Origin: Candidatus Enterousia avistercoris
GTDB taxonomy: Bacteria > Pseudomonadota > Alphaproteobacteria > Rs-D84
Direction: 5' to 3'
DNA: 9,797 nt
NCBI GenBank assembly: GCA_017694255.1
Contig: JADINC010000003.1
Span: 1 to 9,797 of the forward strand
Shown here piece by piece: positions 1-6,501 of the stretch; the first letter of the stretch is position 1, and every line of letters begins with the position of its first letter. The notes beneath the pieces were generated by a model, which saw only the letters and a list, made by a program, of their open reading frames with translations, did no database searches and was not told where the DNA came from. The position numbers and the translations under genes are program-made.

Positions 1-532
1 GAAAAGTAACCTCGGTCCCATGTTCATGATGTGTTTTATTTTCTGTAATGGTCAAATCACATGTTGGCACACCATCTGCGAACGCCATATGCGCTTCTTT
101 ATCACCACGCCATACACGCACCTCTAACCACGTAGACAACGCATTTACCACCGACACACCAACCCCGTGCAAACCGCCAGACACCTTGTACGCGCCATTG
201 GTTTCATTATCAAACTTGCCCCCCGCGTGCAGTTCGCACATAATCAGTTCCAACGCACTGCGCCCTGTTTCATGGTTGATATCGAACGGCATACCACGTC
301 CATTATCACGAATTGTGGCACTGCCATCTGCATTTAATGAAACATATACCGTATCGGCATAACCTGCCATTGCTTCGTCAATAGAATTATTAACAACTTC
401 ATAAATCATATGGTGCAGACCGGACCCACCTTCGCCGACGTCGCCGATATACATTCCCGGGCGTTTTTTAACCGCCTCTAACCCTTTTAGAACCTTGATT
501 GAATCACCGGTATATTCATTATTTACAGCCAT
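1..532 (-). CDS. gyrB: DNA gyrase subunit B, N-terminal part (runs off the left edge)
   Basis: GyrB is the ATPase subunit of DNA gyrase (GyrA2GyrB2), the cytoplasmic type II topoisomerase that introduces negative supercoils. The 177 visible residues cover the start of the GHKL ATPase domain. They include DSIKVLKGLEAVKKRPGMYIG at about 10-30, the catalytic Glu region EVVNNSIDEA (E45, N49), the DNGRGMP loop (D76) and the glycine-rich lid GGLHGVGVSVVNALS at 119-133. The sequence is closer to GyrB than to ParE: it has the IGD and SGLHHM segments typical of GyrB. The ATG at 532-530 follows a GAAAGG ribosome binding site (541-546) at good spacing. One oddity is Asn at position 48, where GyrB usually has Asp (D45 in E. 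coli numbering); the Mg-binding Asn and catalytic Glu are intact. The 3' part, including the TOPRIM domain, lies outside the window. Confidence 0.95.
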   Translation of the reverse strand, partial: MAVNNEYTGDSIKVLKGLEAVKKRPGMYIGDVGEGGSGLHHMIYEVVNNSIDEAMAGYADTVYVSLNADGSATIRDNGRGMPFDINHETGRSALELIMCELHAGGKFDNETNGAYKVSGGLHGVGVSVVNALSTWLEVRVWRGDKEAHMAFADGVPTCDLTITENKTHHEHGTEVTF

Positions 533-559
533 TATAAATTCCTTTCTTTTTTCTATCGA

Positions 560-588
560 AGAATAGCAATTTATGCTATAATTATCAA
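560..588 (-). promoter_or_regulatory. Predicted sigma70-type promoter of gyrB
   Basis: Read on the minus strand, TTGATA (588-583) is followed after 17 bp by TATTCT (565-560), 5/6 and 4/6 matches to consensus. It lies about 30 bp upstream of the gyrB start. It overlaps the oppositely directed promoter of the RusA-like gene, whose -10 box (577-582) falls inside this spacer. Position and motif match are seen; activity is inferred. Confidence 0.55.
574..582 (+). promoter_or_regulatory. Predicted extended -10 promoter of the RusA-like gene
   Basis: The sequence TGCTATAAT contains a perfect TATAAT at 577-582 preceded by a TG extended -10 motif. No good -35 box is found at 16-18 bp upstream, and an extended -10 can compensate for that. 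Transcription would begin near 589 and give a very short leader with a purine-rich AAGG/AGGGGG ribosome binding region before the ATG at 608. Confidence 0.5.
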
Positions 589-607
589 GGAAAAAGGGGG
601 ACAAACC

Positions 608-1177
608 ATGCGTTTTAAATTATTGTATTTTGGGGAAATTTTTATTAATCCGAAAAAGCGTTCACAGCATATTTCCGACATCCGGATGCAGTTTCATCCG
701 CAACTGAAAAAACTGCTGGAACACCAGCCTTGGGACAACATGACAAAATATATGATGCCGGGTGCAACAAAAAGCCCTATTACCACCCGCCATATTGGTG
801 GCATAGACTGGAATCCAATAATTACACCAAATTTAAAACTGTTAGCAGAAATAGATATACAAATGATGCACCCTGAAATTGTTGGTCTGCCGCACAGTGA
901 TATTGATAACCGGGTTAAAACGATACTGGACGGTCTGCGTTGCCCGCAAAACGAACATGAAATTGGTGAAAACACCCCGCGTGATATTGGTCCAATTTAT
1001 ACATTGCTGGACGACGACCATTTAATAACGAGATTATCTGTTAACACCAGCCACTTGTTATCAACAGACATGTTTAACCCAGAATTCTCGCGCACACCCG
1101 ATACAGTGTTTATGATGCTAGACGTGAATGTCCGTATTGCCGAAGGCACGCTGGAAAACTTGCCATTTATGGTATAA
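608..1177 (+). CDS. Predicted RusA-like Holliday junction resolvase (divergent member)
   Basis: This 189-residue cytoplasmic protein would usually be called hypothetical. Residues 98-110 read DIDNRVKTILDGL, and DDDH follows at 135-138. E. coli RusA, a Mg-dependent homodimeric endonuclease that cuts four-way junctions, has D70, D72, N73, K76 and D80 at the same spacing (here D98, D100, N101, K104, D108), then an acidic pair ending in D91 (here D135-D137). The linker between the blocks is longer here (111-134), and about 28 extra residues precede the first block, so the protein exceeds the usual ~120 residues of RusA. The ATG at 608 follows a strong AGGGGG ribosome binding site. The gene is divergent from gyrB and convergent with the pil operon. 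No phage genes surround it, although RusA is typically phage-borne. Assignment rests on motif spacing seen by eye; fold prediction could overturn it. Confidence 0.6.
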   Translation: MRFKLLYFGEIFINPKKRSQHISDIRMQFHPQLKKLLEHQPWDNMTKYMMPGATKSPITTRHIGGIDWNPIITPNLKLLAEIDIQMMHPEIVGLPHSDIDNRVKTILDGLRCPQNEHEIGENTPRDIGPIYTLLDDDHLITRLSVNTSHLLSTDMFNPEFSRTPDTVFMMLDVNVRIAEGTLENLPFMV

Positions 1178-1198
1178 ACGCCAATGGCGTTTATACCA
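1170..1198. terminator. Hairpin between convergent genes, possible bidirectional terminator
   Basis: A perfect 13-bp inverted repeat has arms at 1170-1182 and 1186-1198 and a 3-nt loop. It includes the stop codon of the RusA-like gene (1175-1177) and lies 11 bp beyond the end of the pil operon. It sits exactly where two convergent transcripts should end. Neither side has a good U-tract, so it may act as a 3'-end stabiliser or need Rho. Confidence 0.6.
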
Positions 1199-1208
1199 AT
1201 GTGCAAAG

Positions 1209-2282
1209 TTATGTCAAAGCATTCGTAATTTGATCCTGCATCTGGAATGTTCCCAAAACGACCCACGCAATAATTGCCGATACTAATAAAATTCCAATAC
1301 TGTTTAATGCACTGGATACAGATTCCATTTTACGCACAGATTCTTCCAGATAATCATTCGCCACCCGCCCCAGGTTTTCATCAAAACCATTCATATCGGC
1401 ATAAATGGCCAAATCGCCAATAATTTCTGAATTCGGGAAATCGCGCCCTGTATTATTCAACGCCACCCCCAGGTTTGCGCCATTTGCAATATAGTGCAAT
1501 GTTTCTTCCAATATATTACGCAAATATTTATTTGAATTATCCGCCAGCATACGCATTGCATCTGGCATTGTAATTCCAGCCGCAACCATGGACGATAAAC
1601 TCATCAACCATCCAACAGACATCTGAATTTTATATATATTCCATGGTGGTAATTTATCAAACGCAGTCCGCATGCGCCCGGTCCAGTTTGGCAAACTGAT
1701 ACCAATAACCACACAAATCGCGATAAATACCCCCAATATAACATACCAGTATTGTATTGAAAATTCAGACATCCATATCAACGACCGCGCCATTCCCGTC
1801 CACAGCATATTTTCACCGGCAATTTCTGCCAACGGTGGCACTAAATAAATCCCGACCAGCATAATAATACCAAACGTCAGCACCAGCAAAAACATCGGAT
1901 ACGCAATTGCGTTCAACATTGCCCGCCGCATACGTTGCATTCCCGAAACAACCCGACTGACATTTTCCAGTGCAACCACCAAATCAGACAAATTAGCCGA
2001 CGTCACCAACAGCGTTTCATTTGGTGGCACCCAACCGCGCGTTGCATCAGAAAAACTCATCCCCCGTTCCAGATTTTTCTGCCATTCACGCATAACAATT
2101 GCAAACGGTTCATTTGGCTTTTTACCACCATGTGATTCAATTGCTTCCAAACGGTTCAGCGCATCCATCAGCGAAAAATCATTACGCAACAATGACGCCA
2201 ATTTTCGTGCGGTTGCCATACGCTTTTCCGTATCCATACGGAAAACCAATCGCGCATACCATAAATCCATTTTGGTTGTCAT
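1209..2282 (-). CDS. pilR: GspF/PilC-type inner-membrane platform protein (R64 PilR-like)
   Basis: This is the polytopic platform protein of a type IVb pilus or type II secretion-like machine. It couples the cytoplasmic ATPase to pilin assembly or extraction. The 357 residues show the GspF layout: a soluble helical T2SSF domain (about 20-120), a first membrane segment (122-147), a second (178-197), a second T2SSF domain (about 215-320) and a final membrane segment (326-347). The second half carries the family-like GWLMSLSSMVAAGITMPDAM stretch (224-243) and a DLAIYADMNG block near 290-299. The ATG at 2282 is one base past the stop of the upstream ATPase gene, with AGGGGTG as ribosome binding site, so the two are probably translationally coupled. 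Length and ATPase-platform gene order match PilR of plasmid R64. This name is unrelated to the PilR response regulator of Pseudomonas. Confidence 0.85.
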   Translation of the reverse strand: MTTKMDLWYARLVFRMDTEKRMATARKLASLLRNDFSLMDALNRLEAIESHGGKKPNEPFAIVMREWQKNLERGMSFSDATRGWVPPNETLLVTSANLSDLVVALENVSRVVSGMQRMRRAMLNAIAYPMFLLVLTFGIIMLVGIYLVPPLAEIAGENMLWTGMARSLIWMSEFSIQYWYVILGVFIAICVVIGISLPNWTGRMRTAFDKLPPWNIYKIQMSVGWLMSLSSMVAAGITMPDAMRMLADNSNKYLRNILEETLHYIANGANLGVALNNTGRDFPNSEIIGDLAIYADMNGFDENLGRVANDYLEESVRKMESVSSALNSIGILLVSAIIAWVVLGTFQMQDQITNALT

Positions 2283-2283
2283 A

Positions 2284-3921
2284 TTAATACACCCCTGGTC
2301 TGTCCAGCAATCCGACCCAGCGCTCTAACTCATCAACCCCAATAATACCTTGCAGCATCAGTGATGTTGCGGCCTCTTTCAATGTGCGCCCATCCATTTC
2401 TTCCAGCCAATATTTATACGCCGCATCCGTATTTCCCGCCAATGCCAGACGCAAAAATTCACTGTTTGTAATAATTATTTCCCCGGCCTTGATACGCCCC
2501 AGTGTTCCAGTTCCTTTACATTCTTCACAACCCGCGCCACGAATATATACCTGGCGCAGCCCCAATTCACCGAACGCATCCATTACACGCCGATACGCCG
2601 GGTTTTCCGGATGGTCAATCAATCTTTCCCGACAATACGGACACAGTTTTTTAAACAAACGCATAGATATCAAACCACGCATCAGCGTTTCTTCTTTTAA
2701 TTTGAATGCCTCTATACCCAAATCTAATAAACGCGTCAATGCGGCCATGGCTGAATTTGCATGCAGTGTGGTCCAAACATTATGCCCTGACAACGCCCCG
2801 CGCACCGTTAATTGCGCCGCCGCCAGTGTACGAATTTCCCCCACCATCAACGTATCTGGGTCGCTGCGCAATGCCGCGGCCAACGCTTCGGTATATTTTT
2901 CTTCGCGTTGTTCTTCGTTCATTGTATTAACAACAGGCATTTGGTGTGCGCCGAATATTTTTTGTTCAACTGGATCTTCGACGGTAATCATATTTATTTC
3001 ATAGTGATGTTCTTTTAACATCAGCGACATATTTCGCACCAACGTTGTTGATTTACCAGAACTGGTCGGACCAGCCACAATAACCAATCCTGTTGGGAAC
3101 GAACGCAGACGCATTAATAATTTTTGTTCATATTCACCAAATTCTTGTTCTGTTTTAATACCTTCGGACGGGTTATCATACAACAGTCGCATAACGACAT
3201 ATCGGCTGCCGAATGCGATTGGGTTAAATTGCATACGAATACTTAAAATACCACGTGGCAAGTATAAATCTTTGGTACCACGCAGTGGTGTCCGCCCATC
3301 TTTTTGTGCGAACTGGTATTCATTCTGGGCATAGTTCGTATTTGACATATCCGACGAAGCAAATGCCGCCCGAACAAAAGATTCCCCCCAACCTGAATTA
3401 TATTCTAACACTGGCTGCATGCTGCCGTCTATTCGGAAATAAATTGTTGTTTGGTCTGCAACCTCTATATGAATATCAGACACTTTTTGCGCGGCAGCTT
3501 TGGCGATAATATCGACAAAATCCTTTTGCATTTGATTATCATAATCCTGGCGGGAACGTGGTGTCCCCCCCAGACGACTTTCATATGCCTTGTAAATACT
3601 GGATACCAACCCCAAATCAGAATAAAACGGTATGCGCATCGGCCGTGCGCGCGCTTTCAACAAATCCAGAAAAGCCAACACCCGCCCATCATAGCGATGT
3701 GTACGTGATATAATTATTTCACCCCCAGAAAAATATGCAACCAGTCCCTGGGTATCTTTGGGCAGTTCTTCGGCCCCACCAGTTGCCGTCAACAGCCTGT
3801 TTCCATTAGAAAACAGAAAATCCACAATATCTTTGTTATCTGCTGTTTCCAACCCCGCCGGCACAGACGGTTTCTGGGCAACAGGAATATTATTCAGTAT
3901 ATTGTTTTCTGCTTCGTTCAT
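2284..3921 (-). CDS. pilQ: GspE/PilB-type secretion ATPase (R64 PilQ-like)
   Basis: This 545-residue cytoplasmic hexameric ATPase of the GspE family would power pilus or pseudopilus assembly. The catalytic core is complete: Walker A GPTSSGKST (284-292), Asp box ITVEDPVE (312-319), Walker B segment RSDPDTLMVGEIRT (352-365) and His box GHNVWTTLHAN (379-389). A four-cysteine zinc module, CPYC (427-430) and CEEC (465-468), is typical of assembly-type GspE/PilB proteins and absent from retraction ATPases of the PilT type. The N-terminal region (1-130) is short and not recognisably a full GspE N1 domain. The KAAAQKVSDIHIEV segment near 141-154 starts the conserved N2 domain. The ATG at 3921 lies 15 bp after the pilP stop. 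PilQ here follows R64 naming and is not the type IVa secretin of the same name. Function is well supported; the pilus subtype comes from the neighbours. Confidence 0.92.
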   Translation of the reverse strand: MNEAENNILNNIPVAQKPSVPAGLETADNKDIVDFLFSNGNRLLTATGGAEELPKDTQGLVAYFSGGEIIISRTHRYDGRVLAFLDLLKARARPMRIPFYSDLGLVSSIYKAYESRLGGTPRSRQDYDNQMQKDFVDIIAKAAAQKVSDIHIEVADQTTIYFRIDGSMQPVLEYNSGWGESFVRAAFASSDMSNTNYAQNEYQFAQKDGRTPLRGTKDLYLPRGILSIRMQFNPIAFGSRYVVMRLLYDNPSEGIKTEQEFGEYEQKLLMRLRSFPTGLVIVAGPTSSGKSTTLVRNMSLMLKEHHYEINMITVEDPVEQKIFGAHQMPVVNTMNEEQREEKYTEALAAALRSDPDTLMVGEIRTLAAAQLTVRGALSGHNVWTTLHANSAMAALTRLLDLGIEAFKLKEETLMRGLISMRLFKKLCPYCRERLIDHPENPAYRRVMDAFGELGLRQVYIRGAGCEECKGTGTLGRIKAGEIIITNSEFLRLALAGNTDAAYKYWLEEMDGRTLKEAATSLMLQGIIGVDELERWVGLLDRPGVY

Positions 3922-3936
3922 TTTATTTGTCCGCGA

Positions 3937-4671
3937 TTAATTAGATTTACTAACATTCAGCGTTTGTGTTGTTTCACCATCTGAAAACACGATACCTTCG
4001 TCCAGTGATATTGATTTTACTGTATAACCATCAATAACCTTGCCTACACTGATTGTTTTATTTTGCCCAGTTGATAAATCTTGTATTGTTGCCTGTAATT
4101 GTGCCCCCGCACCAATAACATTTATCAGTCTGTATTTTTCGCCGAAATTTACACCTGAAACAACATCTGATTCTTCATACGATGCACTTTGTTGATACTG
4201 TTTTGTTGCCGCCCCTGATTTTAATTCTTCGCTTTGCGCGGCCAGTTCTTCTTTTTCACGTTCCAGTTTTGCGGCCTCAGCCTCTAATTTAGCCTGGGCA
4301 TTTTCCAGTTCTTGTTGTTGCTGTTCTGCGCGTCCCGACAGTGTATCTATTTCCATATGCAGTTTAATTTTTTCTGCGGCCAATCTGTCCAGTTCCAAAT
4401 CCAGCTGTGCACGTTCTTTTTCCAATTCCATCAGAACTTTTTCTTGTTCCAGCGTTGTAATTTGTTGAAACAGCGACCCTGACATATCATAATTTGCAAC
4501 GGCATCTGCATTCATCGCTTCCATATCTATATCAACATCATTGATTGCGGCGTCATCAGATACATATTCCACATCCGTATATTCATCATACGCCATATCT
4601 GCGGCATAAGACGACTGTGAAACAAATCCCGCGACCAAAATCATAACAAATAGCATTAGTTTATTTTGCAT
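3937..4671 (-). CDS. pilP: Periplasmic coiled-coil protein with PilP-like C-terminal domain (type IVb pilus)
   Basis: The 244-residue protein begins with a signal peptide (basic start, hydrophobic 5-17, likely cleavage after SYA at about 23). An acidic low-complexity stretch follows (26-62), then a long Glu/Gln/Leu/Ala-rich coiled coil (about 70-150). A small beta-rich C-terminal domain (about 175-240) reads GEKYRLINVIGAGAQLQATI, then SVGKVIDGYTVKSISLDEGI. That last pattern, a repeated turn-strand module ending in a V/I-rich strand, resembles PilP of R64-type thin pili, a periplasmic biogenesis factor that may link inner-membrane parts to the secretin. The ATG at 4671 lies inside the end of pilO (11-nt overlap), with AGGTGA as ribosome binding site. 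The coiled coil makes it longer than I would expect for a plasmid PilP. The family call combines domain look with position, so it is weaker than for the ATPase. Confidence 0.65.
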   Translation of the reverse strand: MQNKLMLFVMILVAGFVSQSSYAADMAYDEYTDVEYVSDDAAINDVDIDMEAMNADAVANYDMSGSLFQQITTLEQEKVLMELEKERAQLDLELDRLAAEKIKLHMEIDTLSGRAEQQQQELENAQAKLEAEAAKLEREKEELAAQSEELKSGAATKQYQQSASYEESDVVSGVNFGEKYRLINVIGAGAQLQATIQDLSTGQNKTISVGKVIDGYTVKSISLDEGIVFSDGETTQTLNVSKSN

Positions 4672-5920
4672 AGATAATCACCTCATAGTTCCATGTACGC
4701 GACGACGCATTCCATACACATTTTGTCATGTATACACCGCCAAAATCATCAAATATCTGCATAAATTCCGTCGGAATTAATTTTGATTCCGCGGCAACCT
4801 CTACCACATTCAGATATATTGTATCAACCCCGTTTGTTAACGTATCTACAACCATTTGCGCATCTGCAGGCGTATCGATTCCCTGGAACGCCGTCATAAC
4901 AGCACGCAATACTGTTTCCACATCGCGTTCATCAATTGATGCATACGTGGACACATCTGGCAACTTTGCCCGCACGGTTAATGATTTTTCAGATTCCTGT
5001 TGCACGAACGATGCCGGCATCAGTTCTGTTGCCATCATGTAAAAATCATCCAACGTCCCATAATCACGTACAAAGCGCACAGTTGCATACGATTCCCCAC
5101 ATTCAACTGACGTTTGATTCCACCCAGTTATCGGCTGCATCAAAAATCCCATTGCTTGATAGCAAACCTGGGCCCGTTCCATCGGATCTGGCAGATATTC
5201 GTACGGCAAAACAATAGGTTCCGGTGCGGGCGCTTTTTCAATTTCGAATGCCGCGTCTAATTCTTTATTTTTTTCTTCGACCTGTTTTTCATATTCCGCG
5301 ACCAATTCAGAATCCATCTCTGAAATTTCTGATGCCGCGTTCATTTGTTGCAGTGGTTCACGAAAGAACCATATTGACGATACAACAAACGCCACAATTA
5401 ACAGCACAGACGCAATAACGCCCCATGCCCGACTGATTGGACGCAATTGCGCCCGTATTGCGCGAATTGTCAAATCAGACAAATTACGTTCCACCGCACG
5501 TGGCATTCCCCATGGTGCGGGCGCGAACAGCGCGGCCCAATCTGGTATTTCTGACAGTTTAAAATATTCACTGCGTGCATCTTCTTCGCGTTCGAATAAT
5601 TTATCTTCCAGTATTATCCCATTACGCACAGCCACCAAATAAAATTTTTTATCAACCGCGAATACCGCCAAAAACGAAGAAAATTCGCCCAACGCATCTA
5701 CAACAGCGGCGGCCGCACTGTCCATACCACTGCGATGTCCGGCGCGTCGCGCGCCCAGTCCAACCATACCGCGATATTCGGTAAATAAATTTAATTTTTT
5801 ATCAACACTGCGTGCCAACGTACGTGCATAAGAACGCGCGACATACCCGGCACCTGTCGGCTGCCAAAACAGCCCAACCGCATACTTTTTTTTATTAAGT
5901 GTAATAACCTGGCCTGACAC
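4661..5920 (-). CDS. pilO: PilO2-type pilin accessory protein (R64 PilO-like)
   Basis: This 419-residue bitopic inner-membrane protein is the first gene of the pil operon. The N-terminal cytoplasmic part (1-160) has the PilO2/PAP_PilO look: KKYAVGLFWQP near 11-21, then FAVDKKFYLVAVRNGIILEDK near 87-107. One membrane segment follows (165-186), then a charged coiled-coil stretch (195-230), a Pro-rich linker (230-246) and a periplasmic domain (250-419) containing two cysteines from the CYQAMGF and VECGES segments. In R64-like systems this protein is part of the inner-membrane assembly platform next to the ATPase. The start is GTG at 5920-5918, since no closer ATG precedes the conserved N-terminus; the upstream GAGAGAGAAA is a weak ribosome binding site. 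It should not be confused with PilO of type IVa pili, which is shorter and lacks the large cytoplasmic domain. Confidence 0.72.
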   Translation of the reverse strand: MSGQVITLNKKKYAVGLFWQPTGAGYVARSYARTLARSVDKKLNLFTEYRGMVGLGARRAGHRSGMDSAAAAVVDALGEFSSFLAVFAVDKKFYLVAVRNGIILEDKLFEREEDARSEYFKLSEIPDWAALFAPAPWGMPRAVERNLSDLTIRAIRAQLRPISRAWGVIASVLLIVAFVVSSIWFFREPLQQMNAASEISEMDSELVAEYEKQVEEKNKELDAAFEIEKAPAPEPIVLPYEYLPDPMERAQVCYQAMGFLMQPITGWNQTSVECGESYATVRFVRDYGTLDDFYMMATELMPASFVQQESEKSLTVRAKLPDVSTYASIDERDVETVLRAVMTAFQGIDTPADAQMVVDTLTNGVDTIYLNVVEVAAESKLIPTEFMQIFDDFGGVYMTKCVWNASSRTWNYEVIIYAK

Positions 5921-5950
5921 TTTCTCTCTCTACCTATAATATTCCAGATA

Positions 5951-5980
5951 ATTATAACATAAAAAGAACTGATTTGGCAA
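5951..5980 (-). promoter_or_regulatory. Predicted sigma70-type promoter of the pilOPQR-like operon
   Basis: On the minus strand TTGCCA (5980-5975) is followed after 18 bp by a perfect TATAAT (5956-5951), about 30 bp before the pilO GTG codon. It sits just downstream of the terminator of the lpx operon, so the pil genes form their own transcription unit. Confidence 0.65.
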
Positions 5981-5995
5981 ACACAGAATATATAT

Positions 5996-6025
5996 AAAAA
6001 CCCGTCATAACAAAATTATGACGGG
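5996..6025 (-). terminator. Rho-independent terminator of the lpx-lipoprotein operon
   Basis: A perfect 10-bp stem (6001-6010 with 6016-6025) has a 5-nt loop. Read on the minus strand it is followed by five T and an AT-rich stretch. It lies 24 bp after the lipoprotein stop codon and separates the envelope operon from the pil promoter. The plus-strand side has no T-run, so it is directional. Confidence 0.85.
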
Positions 6026-6048
6026 TATAAATATAATATTAATTTAAA

Positions 6049-6483
6049 TTAACAACCCTGGCCACCATACATCGACCCATTACAGTTTATCTGGTGTTCA
6101 ACCAACACCGGCGCGACGACTGTTGCCCCCGGGTCTTTGGCGGTACGTACACTGTTTGGATGTGGGCAATCATAAACATTTGCAACCAATATGAACGACC
6201 GTTCTGGCCCAAATATCACCCATTCGTTTGGCCGTGTACGTTGACTGGTAATCCAATACGCATTCCCAGGTCTGGCCTGGTCAACAATTCTGTTTTCCAG
6301 ATACGTACGTGCATCATCTGCATCATATACCGAAACTTCGGATTCTATTTTATACAAAAACGTACATCCGATTGGCTCTGCCTCTAACTGGCGCAGATAT
6401 TGGCTGCCCTCTTCTGGTTTAATCATCCCGCCACACGCAGCCAGCCCCAGAAATAACAAAGAAAACGCGTACTTTTTTTTCAT
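6049..6483 (-). CDS. Small lipoprotein of unknown function
   Basis: This 144-residue protein has a lipoprotein signal: MKKKY, a hydrophobic stretch (6-14) and lipobox LAAC with the lipidated Cys at 17. The mature part (about 127 residues) has four more cysteines (40, 106, 134, 144). Between C40 and C106 lie a short beta-type segment, an Ala/Leu-rich ARTYLENRIVDQA helix (58-70) and GNAYWITSQRT. This C, then helix, then GN, then C order recalls small DUF4156 (YjeI-like) lipoproteins, but the match is too loose to claim. The C-terminus is Gly- and Cys-rich (GGQGC). It starts 18 bp after lpxC with a GGGA ribosome binding site and ends just before the operon terminator, so it is probably the last gene of the lipid A operon. 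The outer membrane is a likely location (no Asp at +2), but its role is unknown. Confidence 0.8.
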   Translation of the reverse strand: MKKKYAFSLLFLGLAACGGMIKPEEGSQYLRQLEAEPIGCTFLYKIESEVSVYDADDARTYLENRIVDQARPGNAYWITSQRTRPNEWVIFGPERSFILVANVYDCPHPNSVRTAKDPGATVVAPVLVEHQINCNGSMYGGQGC

Positions 6484-6501
6484 TTTTATTTTCCCATATA
6501 A

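Noticed and set aside
1..532. ParE instead of GyrB
   Set aside because: The N-terminus has MYIGD and SGLHHM as in GyrB, while ParE typically has MYTDT and lacks the HHM segment.
694..975. 93-codon minus-strand frame antisense to the RusA-like gene
   Set aside because: The plus-strand frame has a strong ribosome binding site, a promoter and a catalytic motif; the reverse frame has none and is a shadow.
2284..3921. PilT-like retraction ATPase
   Set aside because: The four-cysteine zinc module and the 545-residue length fit assembly-type GspE/PilB proteins; PilT is shorter and lacks the cysteines.
4661..5920. PilN/PilO pair of a type IVa pilus
   Set aside because: The large N-terminal cytoplasmic domain before a single membrane segment, and the neighbouring coiled-coil PilP-like gene, fit R64-type PilO2 better than the short PilN and PilO of type IVa systems.
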